From Alphaproteobacteria bacterium (lineage in GTDB: Bacteria > Pseudomonadota > Alphaproteobacteria > G02398745 > G023898745), in assembly GCA_027366195.1 (NCBI GenBank), contig DAHXKW010000057.1, positions 1-15,445 on the forward strand: a DNA stretch of 15,445 nt, written 5' to 3'. The translations under genes and the position numbers were made by a program. Shown in pieces: positions 1 through 7,736 of the stretch. The notes beneath the pieces were generated by a model, which was given only the letters and a program-made list of their open reading frames with translations, did not search any database and had not been told where the DNA came from. Every line of letters starts with the position of its first letter. Position 1 is the first letter of the stretch.

Positions 1-357
1 AGAATAAAAACTGAATTTGAAAAATTCAAAAAAAGTTTGAAGGATCCTCTATGGAATACGCCGGTCTATTTAGAGATGCCATTAAAAAATATGACCTTAA
101 CGGGTTCGATTGACCTAGTGAGTGATAATAGTATTTATTTGATTACAAAGCATACGCCTCCGTCCAGAAATGCCTTATTAAATGGGATTGATCCTACTTT
201 GTCTTTACTAGCTGCTGCTTATAAAAAACCAATAGAATATTTGTGTTATATTCACGTTAAGGGATATAAGGAAGACATGGTTAGGATAACGCGCTATAAT
301 GATCCCAGTGAGTTGATTTCAGAAAACACAAAAAAACTTGCATGTTACAATTTCTGA
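1..357 (+). CDS. addB: C-terminal fragment of a probable AddB-type (PD-(D/E)XK) recombination nuclease
   Basis: The frame is open from base 1 to the TGA ending at 357, so this is the 3' end of a gene that starts upstream; TTG 37 need not be the start. Alphaproteobacterial AddB ends in a PD-(D/E)XK nuclease domain with the order LTGRADRID, then IDYKTG..P, then G..PQL.L.AA, then a Y-[VIW]-x-[LV]-x-G strand. The same order is visible here: LTGSID, a strand YLITKHT followed by PPS, NGIDPTLSLLAAA, and CYIHVKG. AddB pairs with AddA in helicase-nuclease repair of double-strand breaks. The first Asp (in GSID) is present. The acidic residue of the D-x-K motif and the Gln of the PQL motif are replaced. 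The usual tail after the last strand, several dozen residues, is missing. The end overlaps the next gene by 20 bases. The family call rests on motif order alone; a different or decayed PD-(D/E)XK protein is possible. It is not HscB, because no J-domain HPD motif is seen. Confidence 0.55.
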   Translation, partial: RIKTEFEKFKKSLKDPLWNTPVYLEMPLKNMTLTGSIDLVSDNSIYLITKHTPPSRNALLNGIDPTLSLLAAAYKKPIEYLCYIHVKGYKEDMVRITRYNDPSELISENTKKLACYNF

Positions 358-1810
358 TCCCAAGAAAAACCCACATGATTTAGTAGTTGGGATCGATCTG
401 GGTACTACTAATTCTCTGCTAAGCTATCATGATGGTGGTGCGATAAAGTTAATGAAGTGGGCACATAACTCTGTGCTACTCCCCTCTGTGGCAACTTATG
501 ATAAACAAGATAATTGCCGTGTTGGCCAGGAAGCGATAGAACATCCGTTAGAGTCAGGTGTTTTAGTTTCAACAAAACGTTTGATAGATGATCCGAACCA
601 GCATATATGGAAAAAAATAACACCTATCCGTGTGGCGACAGACATATTGTCTTATATGAAGAGCTATGCGGAAGAAATTCTGATTAGAAAAATTACAGCG
701 TGCGTTATCACGGTACCTGCTTATTTTGACGAAGTACAAAGATTGGCTACAAAAACGGCTGCTAGTTTAGCAGGGCTAAATGTTTTGCGCTTAATGCATG
801 AGCCGACAGCTGCTGCGTTGGCATATGGACTCAATACGTCTAGTGAAAAGATCCTAGGGATCTATGACTTAGGTGGTGGAACTTTTGACATTTCTATTTT
901 GTCAATCATTGATCATCTTTTTCATGTTTTATCGACTCAAGGCGATACCCTTCTTGGAGGAGATGATATTGATGAAGAAATTATACGTTACTGGCACACC
1001 TTAGGGTACAGAGATATGACTATGATGAAACAGCATGTTAGATCTATAAAAGAAAATTTAACCCTTTCACAAGAGGCTTGTTATCAAAATTTATCTTTGA
1101 CCAGACGGGAATTAATTAATATCTATACGCCACTATTAGAAAAAACCTTTTTGCTTTTTGATCAGGCGTTAAAAGATGCAACGATTGATCATCTAGATGG
1201 GATTGTTCTTGTGGGTGGTGCTACAAAAACATATGGGTTAAAAGAAAAGCTGCAAGAACGATATTCTTCGCAGGTGATATACGATAATTTAGATCCGGAA
1301 ACAATTGTGGCCATAGGTGCTGGGAAGCATGCTAATAGTTTGGTATATGGTTCTGATCATACCTTACTAGACGTAACACCACTGTCGCTAGGAGTAGAAA
1401 TGGCAGATGGTTTCGTCGATAAAGTTATTCATAGAAACTCACCACTGCCCATTAGGCAAGAACAAATATTTACAACTTCTGAGGCTGGGCAATCAGGTAT
1501 TGCATTTAATGTTGTCCAAGGAGAAAGAGAGCTGGCAAAAGACTGCCGAAGTTTGGCGCGTTTTGTTATTAGGAATCTTCCTCCGATGCCTCCCGGCAGA
1601 ATACGCGTACGTGTTACGTTTCAAATTGATGTGGATGGATTAATTACTGTTTCAGCGGTGGAAGATATAACAGGGCAAACACTTAGTATCCAAATTGAAC
1701 CAAAGCTCAGCAAAAAAGAATGTGATGCTATGCTTGAAGATGCTATGAAACATGCTGGAGATGATCTTGCATTATTGCAGAACAAAAATCAGATAGTTGA
1801 AGAATCGTGA
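338..1810 (+). CDS. hscA: HscA-like Hsp70 chaperone for Fe-S cluster transfer, lidless short form
   Basis: This is an Hsp70 of the HscA branch. In known systems HscA, with the J-protein HscB, uses ATP to release Fe-S clusters from IscU in the cytoplasm. Visible motifs: phosphate-1 VGIDLGTTNS (residues 17-26), VSTKRL with the conserved Lys, the VITVPAYFDE segment, phosphate-2 YDLGGGTFD (176-184), adenosine-site VLVGGATK, and interdomain linker LLDVTPLSLG (from 343). The linker is followed by a beta substrate-binding domain with the HscA-typical stretch GERELAKDCRSLARF. The N-terminus (TISDPKKNPHD) resembles the HscA 'ISEPGQ.P' leader, which supports the TTG start at 338; the ATG at 342 is out of frame. 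At 490 residues it is about 120 shorter than typical HscA (about 615-620). It stops shortly after the beta domain, so the alpha-helical lid is absent, and loops in the ATPase domain are shortened. No other frame carries the lid before the tRNA at 1848. No hscB, fdx or iscU is nearby. Confidence 0.88.
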   Translation: MHVTISDPKKNPHDLVVGIDLGTTNSLLSYHDGGAIKLMKWAHNSVLLPSVATYDKQDNCRVGQEAIEHPLESGVLVSTKRLIDDPNQHIWKKITPIRVATDILSYMKSYAEEILIRKITACVITVPAYFDEVQRLATKTAASLAGLNVLRLMHEPTAAALAYGLNTSSEKILGIYDLGGGTFDISILSIIDHLFHVLSTQGDTLLGGDDIDEEIIRYWHTLGYRDMTMMKQHVRSIKENLTLSQEACYQNLSLTRRELINIYTPLLEKTFLLFDQALKDATIDHLDGIVLVGGATKTYGLKEKLQERYSSQVIYDNLDPETIVAIGAGKHANSLVYGSDHTLLDVTPLSLGVEMADGFVDKVIHRNSPLPIRQEQIFTTSEAGQSGIAFNVVQGERELAKDCRSLARFVIRNLPPMPPGRIRVRVTFQIDVDGLITVSAVEDITGQTLSIQIEPKLSKKECDAMLEDAMKHAGDDLALLQNKNQIVEES

Positions 1811-1847
1811 TTTGCTTTTTGTTGTTTTTTTTCCTACCCTGAGTGTA

Positions 1848-1924
1848 CGGAACGTAGCGCAGCCTGGTAGCGCACTATTCTGGGGGGATAGGGGTCGTGG
1901 GTTCAAATCCCGCCGTTCCGACCA
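1848..1924 (+). tRNA. tRNA-Pro (anticodon GGG), CCA encoded
   Basis: A complete cloverleaf can be drawn by eye. The acceptor stem CGGAACG (1848-1854) pairs with CGTTCCG (1914-1920). The D arm is GCGC-AGCCTGGTA-GCGC. The anticodon stem CTATT/GATAG closes with a terminal T-G pair around the 7-base loop CTGGGGG, giving anticodon GGG at loop positions 34-36. The T arm is GTGGG-TTCAAAT-CCCGC. The discriminator base is A, followed by an encoded CCA at 1922-1924. It resembles E. coli tRNA-Pro(GGG) and should read CCC and CCU. It lies 37 bases after the hscA stop and 81 bases before mutS. Upstream, TTGCTT (1812-1817) and TACCCT (1835-1840) are 17 bases apart, which would be only a weak promoter of its own. 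Confidence 0.96.
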
Positions 1925-1948
1925 GCGTTTTTCAAAAATATAAATCCA

Positions 1949-1977
1949 TATTGGTTTCTTTCTGTTTATGTTAAAAT
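1949..1977 (+). promoter_or_regulatory. Candidate mutS promoter (extended -10)
   Basis: An extended -10, TG-T-TAAAAT, lies at 1969-1977. The matching -35 would be TATTGG (1949-1954, spacer 17) or TTGGTT (1951-1956, spacer 15). It lies between the tRNA-Pro 3' end and the mutS ATG at 2006, which would give a leader of about 20 bases. Such hexamers arise easily by chance in AT-rich DNA. Position and the TG extension are the main support. Confidence 0.4.
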
Positions 1978-2005
1978 ACAAAAAAGCTAAACAATTCTAT
2001 CGTCT

Positions 2006-4369
2006 ATGTTTGGCGTGGCGTCAAATGCTCATACGCCCATGATGCAGCAGTATTTGCAAATTAAATCAGAATATCCCGATACTCTTGTTTTTTATAGGAT
2101 GGGAGATTTTTATGAGTTATTTTATGATGATGCAAAAACGGCTTCTGAGTTGCTGAATATTACACTGACGACCCGTGGACAATCTGCTGGGGAACTTGTG
2201 CCTATGTGCGGTGTTCCAGCACATAGTTATTTGAATTACGTTAAAAAACTTCTTGATGTAGATGTCCACGTAGCAATCTGCGAACAAACAGAGCTGCCTT
2301 CTAAAAATCAAAAGGCCCCTTTAAAGCGTGAAGTGGTTCGAATTATGACCCCAGGCACGTTAGTAGAGGATGAATTGTTAGATCAAGATCCCCATTATTT
2401 TGCAGTATTGTGTAGCAATAATAAGCAAGATTTAACGATGGGGTTATGCGATTTATCAACGGGGGAAACTCTGCTACAAACTTTCGCAAGTGATCACTTA
2501 AAAACATCCCTTGTCCAGTTTTCTCCTGCAGAAATAATCGTATCTGAAACATTTTTCCAAGAATACGAATCTATTTTAAAAGCACATAAAAAAAAACTAG
2601 TCATTTGGCCAAACAGTCGTTTTGATGCGGTGAATGCGAAACGGCATATTCAAAGGCAGTTTCCAGGATTAACACTGGAAAGCTCTGCAGAAGAAATTGC
2701 CTGTGGCTTACTTATCGACTATCTTTACTTGACACAAAAAACTGATCAACTCAATTTACGTCGCCCTCGTATGCATATGATTAATACATATATGCGTTTG
2801 GATGCAGCTACATTTCGCAATTTGGAAGTATTGGAAACATTGTCTGGAAAAAAACAGGGGTCTCTTTATTGTCTGCTTAACCAAACAAAAACAGCTCAGG
2901 GATCTCGATTGCTTAAAAATCGCTTGGCAATGCCTTTAATTGATAAACAATTAATCAATGAAAGACTAGATGAAGTGGAATTTTTTTACAAACATGATGA
3001 TATGCGTGTTTCGACAAGAGATATATTATCGCATATGCCAGACCTGGAGCGATGTTTAACAAAAATAATTATGGGTAAAGCTCAGCCAAAGGAATTAGGG
3101 CAAGTCCAGCGTGCTATGTATTGTGTCGATAAATTGAAGCCGTTATTAGTTAATTGCAAATTGTCGGAATGTGATGTGCTTCGGGAAATGCTGGACAACG
3201 CGTTAGCCGAAATGTTAGGTCTTAAAAATTTTATTAAAGACGGTTTTAGCGGACCTTTGGATGAACAAAGAACTTTTCGAGACCAGGGATGTCAAATGAT
3301 TGAATCTTTGCAAGAAGAGTATCGTAATCAAATGGCTTGTTCAAGTTTGAAAATTAAAGATAATGGAGTGATCGGGTATTTTATCGAATTATCACGCAGT
3401 TATTTGGATAAGGTTCCCAAAGGATTTCATATTAAACAAACCTTAGTCAATGCCATCCGCTGTACAACAGATGAATTAAAAGATTTAGAAGAGAAGATTC
3501 TGTGCGCTGATCAAAATGCTACGGAATTTGAAACTCAAATTTTCCACGATTTATCCCAGCAAATATTAGCTATTAAAGATATATTGTTGCATATCTCTGA
3601 GGTTATTGCGCGAATTGATGTGGCTTCCACTCTGGCAGAATTAGCAAGATGTTCAGACTACACACGGCCAATTATAGATGATTCATATATGATTGAAATC
3701 GAACAAGGTCGGCATCCAACTTGTGAAGAAACCGTTGATTTTATCCCCAACGATCTCTCTGTTTCAGAAGAGACACGTTTTCAGTTAATCACAGGACCTA
3801 ATATGGGGGGTAAAAGTACATATCTGAGACAAACGGCCCTTATTGTTTTAATGGCGCAAACTGGTTCTTTTGTCCCTGCTGCCCTTGCGCGCATAGGTCT
3901 TGTAGATCAACTTTTTAGTCGCATTGGTGCCCAAGATGATTTATATGCGGGTCAATCTACGTTTATGGTTGAAATGTCTGAGGTGGCTTATATTCTGGGG
4001 CATGCAACAAATAGGTCTTTGGTTATATTAGATGAAGTTGGGCGCGGTACAGCAACCTATGATGGTTTGGCTATTGCATGGGCTGTTTCTGAATATCTGT
4101 TGAATCATATACACGCCAAAACTCTTTTTGCCACGCATTACCATGAACTAACTCAATTAACTGGTGTGCATAATAAAACTGTAAAAGTTGAGGAATTTGA
4201 GGGGCAGGTTCGTTTCTTACATAAAATAGTGGATGGAAAAGCTTTCCAATCTTATGGTATTCAAGTGGCTAAATTAGCAGGGCTTCCCGACCCGGTAATA
4301 GTAAAAGCGCGGCACAAACTGGCTGAAATGGAAGCCATTTTTAAATTCGATTTACAAAAGGTTGGATAA
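2006..4369 (+). CDS. mutS: DNA mismatch repair protein MutS, short C-terminus
   Basis: MutS recognises mismatches as a dimeric clamp and starts methyl-independent or MutL-dependent repair. The N-terminal mismatch-binding motif F-x-E is present in GDFYELF (F35, Y36, E37), after the typical opening TPMMQQYLQIK. The connector, lever and clamp regions follow. The ABC ATPase is intact: Walker A GPNMGGKST (597-605), a Q-loop/signature region with AGQSTFMVEMSE, Walker B LVILDEVGRG (D676, E677), and FATHYHEL. The usual SYGIQVAKLAGLP ending follows. The protein has 787 residues against about 850-900 in most proteobacteria. It ends about 30 residues after that ending, so the C-terminal tetramerisation and beta-clamp-binding tail known from E. 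coli MutS is missing. ATG 2006 is the first start in frame; ATG 2036/2039 are alternatives. Its partner mutL is not in the window. Confidence 0.97.
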   Translation: MFGVASNAHTPMMQQYLQIKSEYPDTLVFYRMGDFYELFYDDAKTASELLNITLTTRGQSAGELVPMCGVPAHSYLNYVKKLLDVDVHVAICEQTELPSKNQKAPLKREVVRIMTPGTLVEDELLDQDPHYFAVLCSNNKQDLTMGLCDLSTGETLLQTFASDHLKTSLVQFSPAEIIVSETFFQEYESILKAHKKKLVIWPNSRFDAVNAKRHIQRQFPGLTLESSAEEIACGLLIDYLYLTQKTDQLNLRRPRMHMINTYMRLDAATFRNLEVLETLSGKKQGSLYCLLNQTKTAQGSRLLKNRLAMPLIDKQLINERLDEVEFFYKHDDMRVSTRDILSHMPDLERCLTKIIMGKAQPKELGQVQRAMYCVDKLKPLLVNCKLSECDVLREMLDNALAEMLGLKNFIKDGFSGPLDEQRTFRDQGCQMIESLQEEYRNQMACSSLKIKDNGVIGYFIELSRSYLDKVPKGFHIKQTLVNAIRCTTDELKDLEEKILCADQNATEFETQIFHDLSQQILAIKDILLHISEVIARIDVASTLAELARCSDYTRPIIDDSYMIEIEQGRHPTCEETVDFIPNDLSVSEETRFQLITGPNMGGKSTYLRQTALIVLMAQTGSFVPAALARIGLVDQLFSRIGAQDDLYAGQSTFMVEMSEVAYILGHATNRSLVILDEVGRGTATYDGLAIAWAVSEYLLNHIHAKTLFATHYHELTQLTGVHNKTVKVEEFEGQVRFLHKIVDGKAFQSYGIQVAKLAGLPDPVIVKARHKLAEMEAIFKFDLQKVG

Positions 4370-4393
4370 TCTCCCTAACTGGTTATAAAATTG

Positions 4394-4432
4394 CCTGTAT
4401 AATATTCATCAGTCTAAACTGATATAGACAGG
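4394..4432 (+). promoter_or_regulatory. Inverted repeat over a perfect -10 box upstream of vgrG
   Basis: TATAAT at 4398-4403 is a perfect -10 hexamer 45 bases before the vgrG start; no good -35 is visible. The hexamer sits within a nested dyad. The outer arms are CCTGT (4394-4398) and ACAGG (4428-4432). The inner arms are ATCAGT (4408-4413) and ACTGAT (4418-4423) around the loop CTAA. The dyad covers the -10 and the expected start of transcription, so it could be a repressor site. It could also be an RNA hairpin at the mutS 3' end, but no clean T-run follows. Confidence 0.35.
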
Positions 4433-4447
4433 ATTATTATTTGCCTC

Positions 4448-6535
4448 ATGATCATCCCCTTTGACGATAAGAAACTAGCCGTTACTATTGCTGCTATCAA
4501 AGGAGATGACTTTATTGTAAAAGAATTTTCTTATTATGAAGCTCTGTCGGAAACAGCTGTTTTGGAGGTACTAATATATCCAAAAGATGCTAAAAAACGT
4601 TTGATTGATGTTCAAACATGGAAGTTAGAATCTGCAAAAATTACATGGAAAGCCAAAGATACAACCTATACATTTTCAGGGCTTATAGATGAAGCTTATT
4701 TGGTGGCCCAACTTCCTGAAACTGCCCTTTATAAAATCGTGGCAAGACCTTCTTTATCCCTGTATCGTGCGCCCAAATTTATGATTCATCAAAAAGATAA
4801 AATGACTTTAAAAGATGTGATCACAGCCATTATGGGAAAAGATAATAAAGCTTCGGCTGAAGGTTATGTGATTAAAAATGATCCTACCTTTAAAACAAGG
4901 GCGATGGTTTTTCAGTATGAAGAAAGCGACTATGATTTATTGAGACGTTATTTGTCTTATGAGGGGTTATTTTATTATTGGGACCGTAAGAATGATAATA
5001 AGTGGACTATTGATCTAAAGGTACCGACAGAATCTCAAAAAGATATTCCTTTCCAAATCAGTAATGCTTTCAAAGTGGAAGGCATAGTTAGTTTTGAAAA
5101 AGCGAGTTACGTCAAAGCCAACAAGCATACGGTTATGGACTATAATTTCCCGACAACTCAAGCTGGACAGTTCGGGTTAACAGGCAGTAAAGAAATTACA
5201 GGAAATACGCTTGATGAAGCAATGTATTTCCCTGGTTATGCGGCAACAGCACAAGAGGCCTCAAAAAATGCTGAATCTTGGGGAAACGCTGATAGTAATT
5301 ATTGCAATTTTGTTACAGGTATTTCTGATATGTCAGATTTGACACCACTTTACTGTTTCAAACTGAAAGATTACCCTATGCCTAAAAATGATCCACTAGA
5401 TACGCAAGCGTACTATATAACATCTATCCGCCATAATTATAATCAAGTTTCCTTGGGTAACATTTCTTTGTTGCAAGCTTTGCCATCGCACCATGGTCAG
5501 CCTACATATTGGAATACTTTCACCGCTCTGCCAACAACGCATACTTTTTGTCCAAAACCAATTGCTAAAATAGCACCTATGGTACTTTCAGGACGTGTTT
5601 TTTCTGTTACAAAAGATCAAGAAATAGATCTGGATAAAAATGGTTTGGTATTGGTTCAATTCCCATGGGATACGGTCAACAATTCTTGCCGTATCCGTTT
5701 TATGCAATCTTGGGCAGGTGCCGGATTTGGTGTTGTTTTTGTACCCCGGGTTGGAATGGAAGTTATGGTAGGCTTCGAAAATAATGATCTCGATCGCCCC
5801 GTTATTTTAGGCTGTGTTCATAACAATATGGATAAAATGAATCAGCAGGTTATTTCTGATCCCACAACTTCGCTGATCAGAACGCAGTCGTCAAAATATG
5901 ACCAGAACAAACCAGGGTTCAATGAAATCCGTTTGGTTGACTCTGCGGGAAAAGAACTTATATATACTCATGCACAAAAAGATCAAGTTGGTGTCATTGA
6001 ATCCGATCACGTTCACAACGTATTAGCGGGAGGATTTGAGTTAAGTGTATGGAATAAACAAAAAGATGTATCGAATGCGCCGACTACGCCAAGTGTGCAA
6101 GGGCCGAATTTAAAACTGTATGTTGAAAATGGAAAGCAAATCACATGGATTAAAAAGGGTAATCAGGAGCACACGTTAGAAGATGGGGATATTGTCGTTC
6201 TTAATAAAAAGGGAAAAATTACGATTACAGATTCCAGTGGAGACATTATGGTTGAAGCTCAGTCCGGTAATATCACTATAAAATCTTCAGCCACTTTAAC
6301 ATTACAAGGTCAAAATGTAGCCATTAAAGCAGATCAAAAAGTAACTATAAATGGGGCTGAGATAGATCTAACAGGTAGTTCCCAGATTACCGACAAAGCA
6401 CCTACTATAAATATCCAAGCAGATGCACAATTAAATGCCAAGGGTGCCCAGGTGGCGATCAAAGCAAACGCTATGTTGCAAGCACAATCAAGTGGCGTTG
6501 CCCAAATCAAAGGGTCCATGGTAATGATCAACTGA
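4448..6535 (+). CDS. vgrG: Type VI secretion system spike protein VgrG (TssI)
   Basis: VgrG forms the trimeric tip of the T6SS needle and is expelled with its effectors. The N-terminal half (about residues 1-370) is gp27-like, with YEALSETAVLEVLI and the family-typical QYEESDYDLLRRYLSYEGLFYYW. An OB-fold, gp5-like region follows (about 375-465): LSGRVFSVTKDQEIDLDKNG, VLVQFPWD, FMQSWAGAGFGVVFVPRVGM, EVMVGFENNDLDRPVILGCVHN. The remainder (about 480-695) is a repetitive valine/isoleucine-rich beta-helix needle (GDIMVEAQSGNITIKSSATL, QNVAIKADQKVTINGAEIDL). At 695 residues it is full length and ends with the needle, so there is no fused effector domain; cargo would have to bind via PAAR or adaptor proteins. 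No other tss gene, PAAR or adaptor is recognised here, so this is an orphan vgrG island. The ATG at 4448 has no clear Shine-Dalgarno. Confidence 0.93.
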   Translation: MIIPFDDKKLAVTIAAIKGDDFIVKEFSYYEALSETAVLEVLIYPKDAKKRLIDVQTWKLESAKITWKAKDTTYTFSGLIDEAYLVAQLPETALYKIVARPSLSLYRAPKFMIHQKDKMTLKDVITAIMGKDNKASAEGYVIKNDPTFKTRAMVFQYEESDYDLLRRYLSYEGLFYYWDRKNDNKWTIDLKVPTESQKDIPFQISNAFKVEGIVSFEKASYVKANKHTVMDYNFPTTQAGQFGLTGSKEITGNTLDEAMYFPGYAATAQEASKNAESWGNADSNYCNFVTGISDMSDLTPLYCFKLKDYPMPKNDPLDTQAYYITSIRHNYNQVSLGNISLLQALPSHHGQPTYWNTFTALPTTHTFCPKPIAKIAPMVLSGRVFSVTKDQEIDLDKNGLVLVQFPWDTVNNSCRIRFMQSWAGAGFGVVFVPRVGMEVMVGFENNDLDRPVILGCVHNNMDKMNQQVISDPTTSLIRTQSSKYDQNKPGFNEIRLVDSAGKELIYTHAQKDQVGVIESDHVHNVLAGGFELSVWNKQKDVSNAPTTPSVQGPNLKLYVENGKQITWIKKGNQEHTLEDGDIVVLNKKGKITITDSSGDIMVEAQSGNITIKSSATLTLQGQNVAIKADQKVTINGAEIDLTGSSQITDKAPTINIQADAQLNAKGAQVAIKANAMLQAQSSGVAQIKGSMVMIN

Positions 6536-6569
6536 TCAAAATACTTGCTTGACCCGTATGTTTATAACA

Positions 6570-6608
6570 TGAGAACGTGATTGAGAACGTTTTAGCATTG
6601 AGATGTTT
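6570..6608 (+). repeat. Short direct repeats before the M14 hydrolase gene
   Basis: The 9-mer TGAGAACGT occurs at 6570-6578 and again at 6582-6590, 12 bases apart. A third, weaker copy (TTGAGATGTTT, 6598-6608) touches the start codon at 6611. They lie in the 75-base gap after vgrG. No convincing promoter with normal spacing is visible there. The spacing of about one helical turn could suit a regulator, but this is only suggestive. Confidence 0.4.
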
Positions 6609-6610
6609 AA

Positions 6611-7669
6611 GTGTTGATTAAGAGTTTCAATACCAGACAATTAATTTCAGGTGATACCCTTTCTATCCCGTATTTTTCTTTTACTGGAAAAGAAAGTGGG
6701 CCATCCATTTATATTCAAGCTGGCATTCATGGGCAGGAGCTGATGGGGTACGGTGTAGCATTATGTTTGATTGAGCATTTTAAAAAGAGCTCGCCAAAAG
6801 GGCAGATTACAATTGTTCCCAAAGCGAATCCTTATGGTATGAATTTTAAAATGGCAGAGGCAACCTATGGTCGCTTCGACCCATCGACCGGAAGTAATTG
6901 GAATAGAAATTACGTTAACTGGATAAAGGATCAAAGTGATTTTCTTGAAAAATATAGGTCACAGCCTTGGGATAAAATTAAGTCTTTTCTTCGTCAAGAA
7001 GCTTTAAGCAACCTGGAAAAACTAGATAATTTACCTTATGCCAATAAACTCGCAAGACAACTACAGGCGTTAGCCATTCAGCATGATATCTTGTTGGATT
7101 TGCATTGCGATGGAACTTCTTTACCTTATGCATATTGTCATGAATATGCTCTCCCATATGCTAGAGGACTTGATTTTGAATACTATTTTACCATGTCCCG
7201 CTATTTCAAAGGTAGTTTTGACGATGCAACAATATTTCCATTTTGGTCTGTTTTTGAATTGATGAACTTACCCATTGAACAGTTTGATATGATGGCGTTT
7301 ACCTTAGAATTAGGAAGCAAAGAATATTTTAATTTAAAAGAATGCCAGAGCTTTGCTGATAGGATTATACAGTTTACAAATAATCCTTATGAAAGAGCAC
7401 AAGGAAATGATAGGCAGACTGTATGTTCACAAGAAAATTTTGTAGATGTTTATAGTTCATTTGCTGGTATGCTTTATGATTTTGTGCCTCTTGGACAATG
7501 GGTAGGGGCAGGTGAGCCCCTGTGTTATTTACTTAGAACAGATAATAAAGATTGTTTACTAAATGAAAGAATCATGTCGGTTACTTATCACAAAAAATGT
7601 TTGCCCATTGCTAGAACAATAGGAAGTAGTGTGCACGAAGGAATGTCGATCCTAACGTGTATTACTTGA
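6611..7669 (+). CDS. M14-family zinc hydrolase (succinylglutamate desuccinylase/aspartoacylase-like)
   Basis: A 352-residue member of the AstE/AspA branch of M14 metallohydrolases, which remove acyl or aminoacyl groups with a single zinc ion. The zinc motif H-x-x-E is in GIHGQELMG (H40, E43). The third ligand is in LLDLHCDG (H165). A likely catalytic Glu is in FTLELGS (E233). The C-terminal part (about 275-352, SSFAGMLYDFVPLGQWVGAGEPL to VHEGMSIL) looks like the family's beta-barrel domain. No signal peptide or membrane segment is seen, so a cytosolic enzyme is the default reading. An in-frame stop at 6608-6610 forces the start to GTG 6611 or TTG 6614. It lies 75 bases after vgrG on the same strand. 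It could be an ordinary deacylase or, more speculatively, T6SS cargo. Its substrate cannot be predicted from sequence. Confidence 0.8.
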   Translation: MLIKSFNTRQLISGDTLSIPYFSFTGKESGPSIYIQAGIHGQELMGYGVALCLIEHFKKSSPKGQITIVPKANPYGMNFKMAEATYGRFDPSTGSNWNRNYVNWIKDQSDFLEKYRSQPWDKIKSFLRQEALSNLEKLDNLPYANKLARQLQALAIQHDILLDLHCDGTSLPYAYCHEYALPYARGLDFEYYFTMSRYFKGSFDDATIFPFWSVFELMNLPIEQFDMMAFTLELGSKEYFNLKECQSFADRIIQFTNNPYERAQGNDRQTVCSQENFVDVYSSFAGMLYDFVPLGQWVGAGEPLCYLLRTDNKDCLLNERIMSVTYHKKCLPIARTIGSSVHEGMSILTCIT

Positions 7670-7679
7670 TTTATATTTA

Positions 7680-7709
7680 TTGACTTAAATATTTAAATAA
7701 TATTAAAAT
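7680..7709 (+). promoter_or_regulatory. Candidate promoter of the cysteine-rich gene pair
   Basis: TTGACT (7680-7685) and TAAAAT (7704-7709) are separated by 18 bases, in a gap that is almost pure A/T from about 7668 to 7720. The spacer begins with the perfect 12-base palindrome TTAAATATTTAA (7685-7696), which could be an operator or merely AT-rich composition. The leader to ATG 7737 would be about 20 bases. Confidence 0.4.
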
Positions 7710-7736
7710 AAAATATAAAATACAACAATCCTCTCG

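Noticed and set aside
342..344. ATG as a possible hscA start
   Set aside because: It is out of frame with the Hsp70 coding sequence (frame of 338); the in-frame start must be TTG 338, or a rarer codon between 317 and 338.
1..357. Fragment as HscB, the usual neighbour of hscA
   Set aside because: No J-domain HPD motif or helical pattern is present; the motif order fits a PD-(D/E)XK nuclease end instead.
1772..1981. Minus-strand open frame of 69 codons across the tRNA
   Set aside because: It is the antisense of tRNA-Pro; the peptide contains the familiar spurious RRDLNPRP string that comes from translating the reverse of a tRNA T arm.
4408..4440. Rho-independent terminator of mutS
   Set aside because: The 6-bp stem is AT-rich and is not followed by a T-run; it fits better as part of the dyad at the vgrG promoter.
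6545..6568. TTGCTT or TTGACC with TATAAC as a promoter for the M14 hydrolase gene
   Set aside because: The spacing (12 or 8 bases) is too short for a standard sigma-70 promoter.
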